From Pogostemon cablin (taxonomy: Eukaryota; Streptophyta; Magnoliopsida; Lamiales; Lamiaceae), in NCBI GenBank assembly GCA_023678885.1, contig CM042993.1, forward strand, positions 7,874,005 through 7,938,004: a DNA stretch of 64,000 nucleotides, in the 5' to 3' direction. Of this stretch, positions 1 to 9,725 are shown piece after piece (position 1 is the first letter of the stretch; each line of letters begins with the position of its first letter). A model generated the notes under the pieces. That model saw only the letters and a program-made list of their open reading frames with translations, ran no database searches and was not told the origin of the DNA. Both the position numbers and the translations under genes were made by a program.

Positions 1-1990
1 TGTCAATATTTACTCCACACTTTTCATTTTCGTTCATTCTAAAAGCTGTGCACATTTCCAAATAACAATTCACACAATACCATATTATTATAAAATTACC
101 ACTTTTATTTTACCTTAAATAACTATACATATTTTCTTATTAAATTAATTAAACACCCATCATTTACCCTACTTTATAGATACTCTTAAAAATAAAAAAT
201 AATAAAAATTCTTAATCTCTACGCACAAAAACACCTAATTATATTTAAAATATAATTTATTTTATTAATACATTTGATAAAAACATATAAAATAATTAGT
301 AAATATATATATATATGTATGTATATTTTTTTTTTTTGTGGGGCCCCTCAAAATTGGGGGCCCCTGGCCGTCGCCCCTCGCGACATACCCCAGGGCCGGC
401 CCTGCGACCGACTAGAATGCAATTGCCAGAGAAATGCGAGTCGCAAAAACCGTTAAATTAATTATTTATTTTCTAATTTGTGGAATGGAATACCAAATAA
501 TGAAATTAAATGGCGAAATGTCAAGTCATGTTTATTCAAATATTAAAAGAATGAAGAATATAAGTACTTGGATTCTCTTAATCCGTGTGCATGAGTTTTA
601 CAAGTATATATTTATGACCTCCACCAGAACAGATTGATAATGATGTCCTCTTACATTTTGATGTGAATTGGATTAGCAACACGTATACGAGGAGAAAAAT
701 ATCAAATAATCTTAAAGTAAAGTTGAATGAAAAGTGATAATGGTGAACTAAAATAGATATCTTGTATCCCAAAATATCCTAAAGCAAAGTTGCGTGTGTA
801 TCGTATTTTATTCGGGTGCTTTAGATAGTATACACAGATATGCTACAAATGCAACCAAGAGAGAATAAGCTATATAAGTATGTGTGACACTGTAAAAAAA
901 AAAAAAAAAAAAAAGGAATGCAATAAGCTTATATTATAGTATGTTGGGAGTCGTCATCTTCACGAAGAAATCGTTGCCAACGGGTATCGTAGTCCAATGT
1001 AAATCCTACACTCAGATGTGAAGAAAGGTGATGCATTTTTATATGGAAATAAGTTACTAATACTGAAAATGAATAAATTAATAGAGAAATATCTTACTGC
1101 ATTGGGAATTCATGAACTTTTTCCACATTTCATCTACTTTCTGCTCTTCAAATGTGTATGAAGATTGGACTGTCTTTGTGGGCCTCTTACAACGAACCAC
1201 ACTATTTCATGAATGAAAAATGATAATGGTACTAGTTGTGAACTATTTCATGAACAATGTATAGTATAGATGAAAATGATAACGTTTTTAATAAAAAGTG
1301 ATAACTAATTATGAAAGCATAAAATAGTCTCACCGTAACACGGTCTCAATTTATTTATTTTTTAAATGTAAATAGTATTTTTAATGTTTTGATTTCACGT
1401 ATGCACAAACATCGTGCAAAAGTACATGGTGCAATCTATTCGTATAGAATGAGTAATATGAGAATGTAAAAAAATAATAAAAATAAATAAATTGATTGTC
1501 TTAACTTATATTACAAGGTATATATATACATATATAATCTAACTCCTTGCAAATGATTTAAATACCTCCTCATCTTATGGAGGCAAAGTTATTCATCAAT
1601 GTTTTTGCTCAATCAATCAACTCTTTTTTATTATTGAATCAAATGTATCCCTCATTATTTGAAAATTAAACTCATGAAAAAGCTCTCATTAACATATTTT
1701 GAAAAAAAAGTCACCGAAAGTATAAAGTAGGGTTTTTCCCCAAAAAAAAAATGAAATAAGGAGTTTGTTTTACTTTATGCCCAAATTAAATTTAAAAAAC
1801 TGAGACTTTCTTGTGACCCAATTAAAAAAAATAAAATAAACAAATTAAGATTATTTCATTTTTAAATTGAATTAACAATGGATTAATAATAAAACACGTT
1901 GATAATTTTTTATTAATAAAATGGAGGTTAGTAAACTTTTGCCAACAAAAATTCAATTCCGTTTATAATGTATTGCTAATAATTCTGTTG
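1..1990. other. AT-rich intergenic DNA, no gene seen
   Basis: Apart from the GC-rich patch near 340-404 this stretch holds only A/T runs and short open frames of 60-67 codons with no recognisable family. The end of the stretch shows no conserved feature. No exon with plausible splice sites was found. Confidence 0.5.
391..404. mobile_element. Possible end of an hAT-like transposon
   Basis: Bases 391-404 form a perfect GC palindrome, CAGGGCCGGCCCTG. It sits in a short GC-rich patch (about 339-404) inside DNA that is otherwise very AT-rich. GGGGCCCC-rich patches ending in this palindrome are, from general knowledge, common at the ends of dispersed plant DNA transposons. No matching second end or transposase was seen, so this is at most a fragment cut by the window edge or by decay. 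Confidence 0.3.
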
Positions 1991-2024
1991 CAATTAATAA
2001 TGATTTCAAGGATGATATGGGACA

Positions 2025-2190
2025 GCGAGGCCACAACGAAGATCAAAATCCATGCGTGGAGGAGAGTGATCAACAAAGGCATTCCAACAACATCAGAGCT
2101 CTATCGACGAAACTGTCTCCCGAATCCCGCATAAAAAATGTGTTCTATGCAATGAGGAAACAGTGAAGCATTATGGGAAGATGCATAAAA
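2025..2190 (+). pseudogene. LINE reverse-transcriptase zinc-binding (zf-RVT) relic
   Basis: Reading forward from about 2025 gives KIKIHAWRRVINKGIPTTSE, followed after one frame change by KCVLCNEETVKH. This matches the layout of the zf-RVT domain at the C-terminus of plant LINE ORF2 proteins: a K-I-K-x-x-x-W-R start, a P-T-x-x-x-L middle, then C-x2-C and H residues. An in-frame stop and at least one frameshift break it, and no reverse transcriptase lies next to it, so it is a small dead fragment. The call rests on motif spacing only. Confidence 0.5.
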
Positions 2191-2199
2191 ATTCAAGAA

Positions 2200-3680
2200 T
2201 TAATGACAAAGTGCAAAAAATAGTTTAGAATACAAGTGCCGATACATGAAGATCTAAAAGTAAGTCTACTTCAATTTGAAAATTCCCCTGAACATAGGAA
2301 CTGTATTCTCTTTAATTCAGAAAAGTGGAACTACAGAAAATTATAGAGGAGATCAAAAGGTAAATTTTTTGGTCAGAACTCTAATTGTTTGTATCTGTAT
2401 AGTAAATTTGGAGTAAATCTCATACCCAAAAATAAAGAAATTTTCCTTTCCCAAAAAAAAAACAATGATTTTATTAGTAACCCGTTAGTAAATAACAATA
2501 AATATTATTTTATTGGTAAAAACATAATAAATACATCAACATTCCATTGCTAAAAGAGAAATATAATTTGTGACAATCCATTTGTAAATTCCGTCGGTAA
2601 AACAAAAGTATTTTTGTAGTAAATCATGGATCCTATTTTTCAAAATTCTTCTTTAGTGAGATAAATTATTACTTTTCAAAATAAAAAATATTATTCATTT
2701 CAATAAAAATATAAAAAATCACAACATAACAAAATTTGAAGAGTTTTAAATATTAATTGATATACCAAAGTGCATAAATTTGTGAAGAGTTTTTTTTTTC
2801 AAAGAGTTATAATTCATCTCTTAAGAAATATTATTCCACATGTCCCACATATTTATGCTTAGAGTCCATTTTAAGGTTTTTCACGTATTTATGTACATTT
2901 TAATTATAAAAATATACTATATTATCATACACATTTTTTAAACTTTATTTATTATTTTCAATAACTTTATTTATTTTTTCTTATTGTATTATCAACTTTC
3001 CCTTATTTTTTTGTTACATTATAAGATAATATTTTTTAATCTTTGTATCCATACAAACGTGGAATGCAGTAAGTAGCAAATTAAGTTGTTTTAAAAGAAA
3101 ATAAAACAAAACAAAAAGAATGAAAGGGAGAGAGGAGGGAAAATTTGATTTCACATCACAACATTTATTCCCTTAAAAAAAAACTATTTTAAAATTAACA
3201 AGTGATGACCAAAGTAGTAAATGAAAGGACCAGAAAGTTGGCAGTAATCCAGCACATCAACCCATTATGTTAACCAACTCATCCACCAACCTCAATCATC
3301 ATCACTTAACATCGCGATTATAACGTTCTTCTTCTTGTTTTTTTTTTTCTTTCAAACCAAAACTTTCCAACACTGGAAAATTTGGAATTAATGACCTGAT
3401 CATGTCTAAGAGAACACTCATAGTCGGATTTAGATCCTCTCTCGTAATTCATTCGAAGTCTCATTCAAATATGAATGAAATACGGGTGAAGGTTCGAATT
3501 CAATGTGATACGGTCCCTCGTTTAGCTATGATCCATCATCCATTCAAGTGAGCTCAGTAGACATTCAAGATCGAATCCTTAAAAAGAGCATTTAGTATGT
3601 TCTGTATGATAAAGCGTTGCTTTTTTATGTACTCTTTAAAATAAATAAAGAGTGATCATTCCTCTATGACAAAATATTAG
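2200..3680. other. AT-rich intergenic DNA, no gene seen
   Basis: Long A/T tracts and short homopurine runs. A stretch around 3420-3600 is slightly more balanced in base composition and contains GGTTCGAATTC, which resembles a pol III B box. No folded tRNA or complete SINE head could be traced there. Confidence 0.4.
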
Positions 3681-3689
3681 GAACCTGTG

Positions 3690-3804
3690 ATCCATTGTGT
3701 GGTTACCGCGATTTACTTGGAGGCAGTTCTGAGGGGCCGGGACTGTTTCCTCGAGGACTAGTCGGGCGTAAGCCCGGAACCTCGGTATCAAAAAAAAAAA
3801 AAAA
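3690..3804 (+). mobile_element. SINE 3' end with poly(A) tail
   Basis: A GC-richer block reads GGTTACCGCGATTTACTTGG near its start. It ends with CGGGCGTAAGCCCGGAACC, then CTCGGTATC and a run of 15 A (3790-3804). That 3' end (GGGCGTAAGCCCGGA...TATC-An) is the familiar tail of plant tRNA-derived SINEs. The pol III A/B-box head is not clearly present upstream, so the copy is probably 5'-truncated. There is no coding function; the open frames over it are accidental. Confidence 0.6.
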
Positions 3805-5000
3805 TATATATAACTCTTTTAAGAAGAGTAACACCTCCTTAAAAATATTTTTACATTTGATTGCATGGATGTATGTATGTATCCCTATATAATAGTTATA
3901 ATTCAATTGCATCGAGCATAGTCATAATTTCAAACATTTCTCTAGTTTGAATTATTAATTTATATAGTGTTTTGATGATCATATACATGGTAAATTAAAA
4001 GAAAATAGAGAGACTTTAAACCATATGTACAAGAGATAAAAATAAGGCAAAAAAAAATCGAAAATTACATCAATGAATACTTACAAGAGTCTGCCTATTT
4101 ATTCAATTTAATTAAATTAAATTAATATGATGTAGGAGTAATACACATCTATCCACATGCACAAATGAAACCTAATAAATGTAGCTTCCAAACCCAAGTC
4201 CACCAACCTTCCCCAACCTATTTTTATCAACGTCAAAACTTTATTACATAAATGATCATCCCTTTGAATACTCATTCAGTGGACCCTTCACTCCATATAT
4301 GTATACATATTTATTTATTTATTTATATATAAATATATAATAAACAGATAAGCTGCAAAAATATCCTGAATGAAACAAGATAACATACAAGTGTGGATGG
4401 ATGTCTCCACAACAAAATGTGCTTCCAAATTTCATGTTTATTCAATTGTAAAATACTCCATTTTTTTCTATCATTTTTTTTTAATGATAATGGAAGTGAT
4501 ATACCACCAAAAATGATTTTGAATATTAATTAAGGGAAAAAAAAAAGTTTCCAAAAGGAGACATCTTAATTAATGATTAAGCATGCAGCTCAGCTGTGGG
4601 TGTGTTCTTACCTAAAATTATGGAGTCAACTAAACCTCCCCAGTAAACCTAATTCCAGATCACATATTTCATATTTAAAAATTAATCTTAAAATTTAGTT
4701 AATTTAGTTTATGGTATAATACTATAATAAAACACACTACATTGCAGGTAGAGAGAGAGAGAAGAATTGAGAGTAATTAGAACTCCATAATTAAACTAGT
4801 TCATTCCATTTTATACAAATTTGTACTGAGTAATTATACTGCTAATTAACAAAACAAAAGAAAAGAAAACCTTAAACTTAGGAAAAGAATCACAAGATCC
4901 GAGGAAATTAAAAAGCCAACGGCTACAGCTACCCACAAATAAAAATTCTAAAAAAAAAAAATTCCCAAATCACAATTGGAAGAAGAAACATACCTGCAAA
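3805..5000. other. Intergenic and RLP44 3' flank
   Basis: AT-rich DNA with a GA repeat (4750-4762) and no open frame of note. The part nearest 5037 should contain the 3' UTR and polyadenylation region of the RLP44 gene, which is transcribed leftwards. Its end cannot be fixed by eye. Confidence 0.4.
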
Positions 5001-5037
5001 ATTAATGAATCTTGATCTGCCAAATGTTAGTTGGATC

Positions 5038-5844
5038 TCAATAATCTGGCATGAGTTGGCTAATCTTGCCTTCATCATTCGCCAATTTCTGCTCTGTAAC
5101 TCTCAACCAAATGCAAACCGCTGTAAAGCTCAAAATCAAGCTCACAAGCCCGCTACCAAGCCCGATTCCCACGATTGCCAACACCGATAGCCCTTTGCTC
5201 TTCATCGGCGGCAGCGGGGCCCCGTACAGGCCCTTATTCCACAAAAAGGAACTCGTATTGAACCGGGGCAGGTTCCCGCTCCGGTTCCCCAACGAAGCGG
5301 GTATCGGCCCGGATAGCTTATTGTTGGACACATCGAAGACCGAGAGCCGTACCAAAAGCCCTAGCTGCTGCGGGATTGGGCCCGAGAGCTGGTTATCGTG
5401 GAGATCGATGACGTTGAGGTACGCGCAGAGCGTCAATTGCGGCGGAATCGCGCCGGAGAGGTGGTTGGCGGAGAGATTGAGGACGGCGAGATTGACTAAA
5501 TACTGTAAATCGGGCGGAATGGGTCCGGTGAGTTGATTTGACGATAAGTCGAGAGCTTGTAAATTGGTGCAGTTGGAGAGGAAAGGAGAGATGGTACCCT
5601 TGAGAGAGAGACCGGCGAGGGAGAGCTTGTAGATTCGGCCATTGTTGCAGGTGGCGCCTTGGAGGGAGGAGGTGAATCCCTGGCAGGGGTTAGCGAAGAA
5701 GTCTTTGGTCCAATTCTGCAAGCTGTTGGGATACTCCAGAGACTGGCTGAGGTGGGTGAGGCACTGCTCGTCGTTGGGATCGGCGGCAGTGGAGGAGGCG
5801 AGAAGCGCCGCCGTGAGGGCAAATATCAGGCCCCAAAGAGGCAT
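5038..5844 (-). CDS. RLP44: RLP44-type leucine-rich-repeat receptor-like protein
   Basis: Single-exon gene of 268 residues. Residues 1-20 form a signal peptide (hydrophobic, ending ASSTA before DPND). An LRR N-terminal cap with paired cysteines follows (C28, C54, C66). Residues about 70-190 hold four to five LRRs, among them LDLSSNQLTGPIPPDL and LNLSANHLSGAIPPQL. A juxtamembrane stretch leads to a single membrane helix (about 219-248) and a cytoplasmic tail of about 20 residues ending in PDY. There is no kinase domain. Size, intron-free structure and tail fit Arabidopsis RLP44 (At3g49750). That plasma-membrane protein links cell-wall (pectin) state to brassinosteroid signalling through BAK1/BRI1 and also works with PSKR1. 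The start is the only ATG that gives a complete signal peptide. Orthology to RLP44 rather than another small RLP is inferred from whole-length resemblance. Confidence 0.88.
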   Translation of the reverse strand: MPLWGLIFALTAALLASSTAADPNDEQCLTHLSQSLEYPNSLQNWTKDFFANPCQGFTSSLQGATCNNGRIYKLSLAGLSLKGTISPFLSNCTNLQALDLSSNQLTGPIPPDLQYLVNLAVLNLSANHLSGAIPPQLTLCAYLNVIDLHDNQLSGPIPQQLGLLVRLSVFDVSNNKLSGPIPASLGNRSGNLPRFNTSSFLWNKGLYGAPLPPMKSKGLSVLAIVGIGLGSGLVSLILSFTAVCIWLRVTEQKLANDEGKISQLMPDY

Positions 5845-6017
5845 CGGCGGCGAGTGGTGGCGGTGATCAGAGAATTGGGATTAAGATATTGGAATTGGAT
5901 TACAAGTGGCAGAGTAATTAATTAGGAGGAATAATTAATTTATAATGTAAGTAATGTCGACCTGCGGGTTTAGTTTAACATGGAACAAATGCTTTCTTTA
6001 TTTTCTTTCTTATATGG

Positions 6018-6032
6018 CTATATATATATATA
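6018..6032 (-). promoter_or_regulatory. Candidate TATA box of RLP44
   Basis: A run of alternating T and A (6018-6032) lies about 175 bases before the RLP44 ATG on the minus strand, the usual distance for a plant TATA box with a leader of 130-150 nt. Position is the only support; simple TA repeats are common in this window. Confidence 0.35.
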
Positions 6033-6956
6033 GGGGTAATAGGGGACCTTAAATTAATAAATAAATAAAAGAAAAGAAAAAAGGGGGAATGTAGAAAATG
6101 GCACTAATTAGTAAAGAGGTTTGTGGGTTTGGTGAAAGTGAAAGCAGTGTGGCAAGGAGGGGGTAAAGATGGTGATAGCACGGTCTCTGGTCTCCGGGGT
6201 AGTTTCGTCATTTAACACGACATGGTCTTGTTTTTCTTTGGTTCACACACTATGCAATTATGAGCAATAGGGGTTTGTTTGATTTCAACTGAATAATGGG
6301 GTTGTATTTGTAGATTAAAAACCTTCTTTTGTTTGGATTAATTATAAAATCAGATTTTGAATTTATAAACTTCATACATTTGATATACTTAGTATTCATT
6401 TTAAATATCACAATCTTTTGTATACAAATGATGAAATTTTATTTGTACGTCCGTGTTAGTTTAACAATCTAACGCATCGCATGTGATCAAAAGTGTAACA
6501 AAATATTCATGCCCCAACAACACATAAGTATAATATAATTTATGCTAATTTATTATTTAAAAATATCATATTACCTTTAAAAGTTATTAAATTATATCAA
6601 AGTAAATTTTCTTAAATTCTATGAAAAAAAATTAAAATAAAGTAATCGAGAAAAGAGTATTATTTTTCCATAGTGTTTAATGTTTATCACTAAGGTTTGT
6701 TGTTAATTTACGAGATGCAATTGTGATTTCATCTTGAAATCCAGCTATGGTTAATGTAATATTTTATCACTTGATTCAAGGAACTTTCATAGTTCATTAG
6801 TATACTATTTTTATCTTTAGCGTTTGGTATTAATTTTAAAAAGAATATAATTGTAATTCACTCATTTAGTTAATACAATATTATAATCCCTCTATCCCAT
6901 AACAAACTTCTTGCATTTTCATCCATCGGGAAAGATAAACTTTACCATATAAAAAT

Positions 6957-8136
6957 GGGTTAATTGCATTAAAAACCATGAACTTTCATGTTATTGCAAA
7001 TTAATCCCAACTTTTACGAAATTGCAAAAAAAATCATGACCTTTCATATTTGTGCAATTCGAACCCGTCGGGCAGTTGAGGCCTGCCCAACTGCTGATGT
7101 GGCTTTTCAAAGATAAGTTGGGCAGACACGTTGGCATTTGAAATCATTTTCTTCCTAATTTGAAACGAACAATTCGCTAGCGATTCAACCCTAATTAGAG
7201 CAAGTTCTTGCCCAAATCTTGGTGCGATTCTTACCCTAATTAGACCAAGTTCATGCCCAAATCTTTGCATACCTGTCTATGGTAAAATATTTGTATTACA
7301 GATGATCATAACACCATTAACTAGTACATGAGTGTATGGTCATAGGCCTACATTAAACCAGAATCCGCCGTCTCGAGACCGTTTGGGACGACGACCGGCT
7401 GTTCGGCGACGTCGCCAAATGCCAGGCCTAAAGGGAGGATAATTCTCTGATCAGAGGCAGCTACAGCGGTTGGCTTCTCTACACCACCGCTTCCGTCGGA
7501 GATGTTGCCTTCGTCAAAGAGTTTGGTGTTCGGAGATGGAGAGTATGGTGTCACTGATGTGCTACTCTATGCTGCTTCCAAGAGCAGAAATTTTGAGATT
7601 TTTAGGCTGCTATTCGATCGCTGTTTGTCTCATGTCAAGAGGCCTTCTCCCAGATTCCGATCGGAGATCATGAACAGTACAGTTCACGCCCTGGCGGGAG
7701 GCGGCAATTTAAGAGATACTAGTTGAACTTTTGGGTGATTATGGCGGCGGTGACGTCTTGGCTTTCCCGGATGCTCGGGGATCCACTGTGCTGCACTATT
7801 CACTTCATCGTTTTCTTCGAGACTCAATCATGGTGTATTCCTTACAGTGAAATTTGGAATCGTGGGTTGGATTTGGGGTTGAATGGGAGCTGTCGTTAGT
7901 TTAGGGCTTGGTTTAATTTGGGGAAAGAGGAAAAGAAGGAAACGACGTAGTTTCAAATGCCAACGTGTCTGCCCAACTTATTTTTAAAAGCCACGTCAGC
8001 GGTCGGGCAGGCTTCAGCTGCCCGACGGGTGCGAATTACACAAATATGAAAGATCATGGTTTTTTTTGCAATTTAATAAAAGTCGAGATTAATTTACAAT
8101 TGCTTGAAAGTTCATGGTTTTTAATGCAATTAACTC
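6957..8136. mobile_element. Pack-MULE: Mutator-type element with captured gene fragment
   Basis: Both ends carry the same inverted sequence: G[G/A]GTTAATTGCATTAAAA at the left from 6957, and its reverse complement ending at 8136. Similarity continues inward for about 200 bases on each side, through the segment containing CGTCGGGCAG and GTTGGGCAGACACGTTGGCA. The element is flanked by a perfect 9-bp direct repeat, TATAAAAAT, at 6948-6956 and 8137-8145. A 9-bp duplication with long terminal inverted repeats is the hallmark of Mutator-like elements. It encodes no transposase. Instead the interior (about 7440-7840) holds a piece of a host ankyrin-repeat gene, which makes this a Pack-MULE. It must have been moved by a transposase supplied from elsewhere. 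Confidence 0.87.
7456..7848 (+). pseudogene. Captured ankyrin-repeat gene fragment inside the Pack-MULE
   Basis: Read forward, three successive frames give the order seen in a plant ankyrin-repeat family: GSYSGWLLYTTASVGDVAFV, then LVFGDGEYGVTDVLLYAASK with NFEIFRLLFD, then EILVELLGDYGGGDVLAF with DARGSTVLHYS. The frame changes near 7520 (with loss of several residues) and near 7715. The piece corresponds to the first two or three ankyrin units of the parent protein, with no start codon in context and no downstream membrane domain. It is a transduplicated, broken fragment; any transcript would be non-coding or make a short peptide. The parental gene is not in this window. Confidence 0.72.
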
Positions 8137-8145
8137 TATAAAAAT

Positions 8146-8609
8146 AGATATATCACCTCAATCATATAATCTCAAAATATGATTAGAGATGGAAAAAATG
8201 TGGCTTTGGTCTTGAGCTAAGGAAATGTATTGAAAATCAAATATAACAGGTTATTTGTAATTACAAATGAGAAAGATAGTAACTATTTGTGATAAAGTGG
8301 GATTGAAGAATAGAGTTAAGCTTTTAACTATTTTTTTTCCCTCACTAAAAAGTTTTCTCCTAAAATTGATTTGCAAATCACTTGAGATGGAAAAACGATT
8401 CAACAAAAACGTATACCATGCATTCCGCGTACAAAGTTTATTAGGCAGGATTAACAAAATCGACGAGAATTTTATGATCCAACCAGAATTTGATAGGAAC
8501 CCAAACAAAGTTCAAGCATTTATATAGAGGTTATTAAAATACAAATTATTTATTAAAGTAAATCATAAAAGATGTAAAATGCTAGCCGTTAAAGATAATT
8601 TATTATATA
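8146..8609. other. Intergenic, no gene seen
   Basis: AT-rich sequence with two mirror open frames of 85-86 codons (8251-8527). They overlap on opposite strands, have no recognisable domain, and look accidental. Confidence 0.35.
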
Positions 8610-8873
8610 CTCCCTCCATTCCATAAAAGTTGACACACTTTCCTTTTTGGTTTGCCTCATTAAAATTGACACATTTCCTTTTTAATACATGAGACCCACA
8701 TAAAAACAATTAATCTACTCTCATGGGCCCTACATATCACCTCTAATACAACTACCTACTACACATTAAATATTATTTCTCTCACTTCACTTTACTTTAC
8801 TTTACATTAAATTATTATATTCCTTAATCTTCGTGCCAAAAAAATTATACCAACTTTAATGGGACGAAGGGAG
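8610..8873. mobile_element. Stowaway MITE (family with AAGTTGACACA)
   Basis: Starts CTCCCTCCATTCC and ends GGGACGAAGGGAG, flanked by TA on both sides, the Stowaway signature. It is 264 bp and closely matches the copy at 17674-17939; both carry AAAAGTTGACACACTTTC near the left end and ATCACCTCTAATACAACTAC in the middle. Non-coding. Confidence 0.85.
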
Positions 8874-9182
8874 TATTTTTTTTTTTTTAAAAAGGTTGAT
8901 CACCAACTTATTCTCTTTCCATTTTCATCAAGTGCACAACAAAAATACTTTCTCATGGATTTGGCATTGGAAATATTATGCAATTATTCTATTGGTAGAC
9001 AACTCCAACATCATCTAGGATTGTCATAAATTTTGCTTTACTTTAAATAAATTATGTGATTACTTACAAGATGCACTAACAAAAACTTATCTACCCTTTC
9101 ACAAGTAAAAAGATGACTCAAGATCTTATGCGTGCATATGTACGGATCCATGTATTAATTTGAAGTGATTTTTAAATAATGT

Positions 9183-9478
9183 TCCTCCTTTCCAATAAAT
9201 TGTACACGTATTTTTATGTTCGAAGATTAAGAAAAAAATATTTTTTTAGCGTATAAAGTAAGGTAAATGCGGGGTTTTTTTGGTAATTTAATAAAAAAAA
9301 TGTATAAAGTTGTTGGATTGAGTGAAAAATGTAGGTGATAATTTTATAATAATATTGTAGTATTGTGAGGAAATTAATTTTGTATAAATTACTACTTTTA
9401 CAAGTGTTCGTAAGTTTTGTGACAGATGAAAATAGAAAGTGTAAAAGTAATTATTGGGATGGATGGAGTAGATGCTAA
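9183..9478. mobile_element. Degenerate Stowaway-like MITE
   Basis: The left end TTCCTCCTTTCCAATAAATT and the right end GGGATGGATGGAG followed by TA are imperfect inverted repeats of the Stowaway type. The interior resembles the copy at 24485-24774 (GTATAAAGTAAGG, TTTAATAAAAAA). The left TA target is not clean, so the boundary may be off by a few bases. Confidence 0.5.
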
Positions 9479-9526
9479 AAATTAGTAATATTTAAAGACA
9501 TCAACAGTAAATTATATTCCCTCCAT

Positions 9527-9725
9527 CCACTCAACCCTACAAGTTTATTGTTCTATGTTATTATTTTAAAAAAGTTATTATTTTTTTTATTGATTTTTTA
9601 GGGTATTTTAATATTTTTAGATAATAAATAAAATGTAAAGTAATGTTATGAATGTGAAAAATGAGTAACAAATTTGAAATTAAAGTAACTTTAGAGGTTA
9701 TTGGATAAAATATTATTATTTTATT
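9527..9725. mobile_element. Left half of a Stowaway-like MITE, cut at the fold-back element
   Basis: TA followed by TTCCCTCCATCC begins a Stowaway-type end at 9527. No matching right end is found before 9726, where the arm of the fold-back element begins. It is either truncated or interrupted by that element. Confidence 0.4.

Noticed and set aside
3420..3600. Possible tRNA or SINE head (GGTTCGAATTC box)
   Set aside because: No cloverleaf or A box at proper spacing could be traced, and it is not continuous with the SINE tail at 3690.
5051..5925. Plus-strand open frames opposite RLP44
   Set aside because: Antisense shadows of the LRR gene, no conserved domain.
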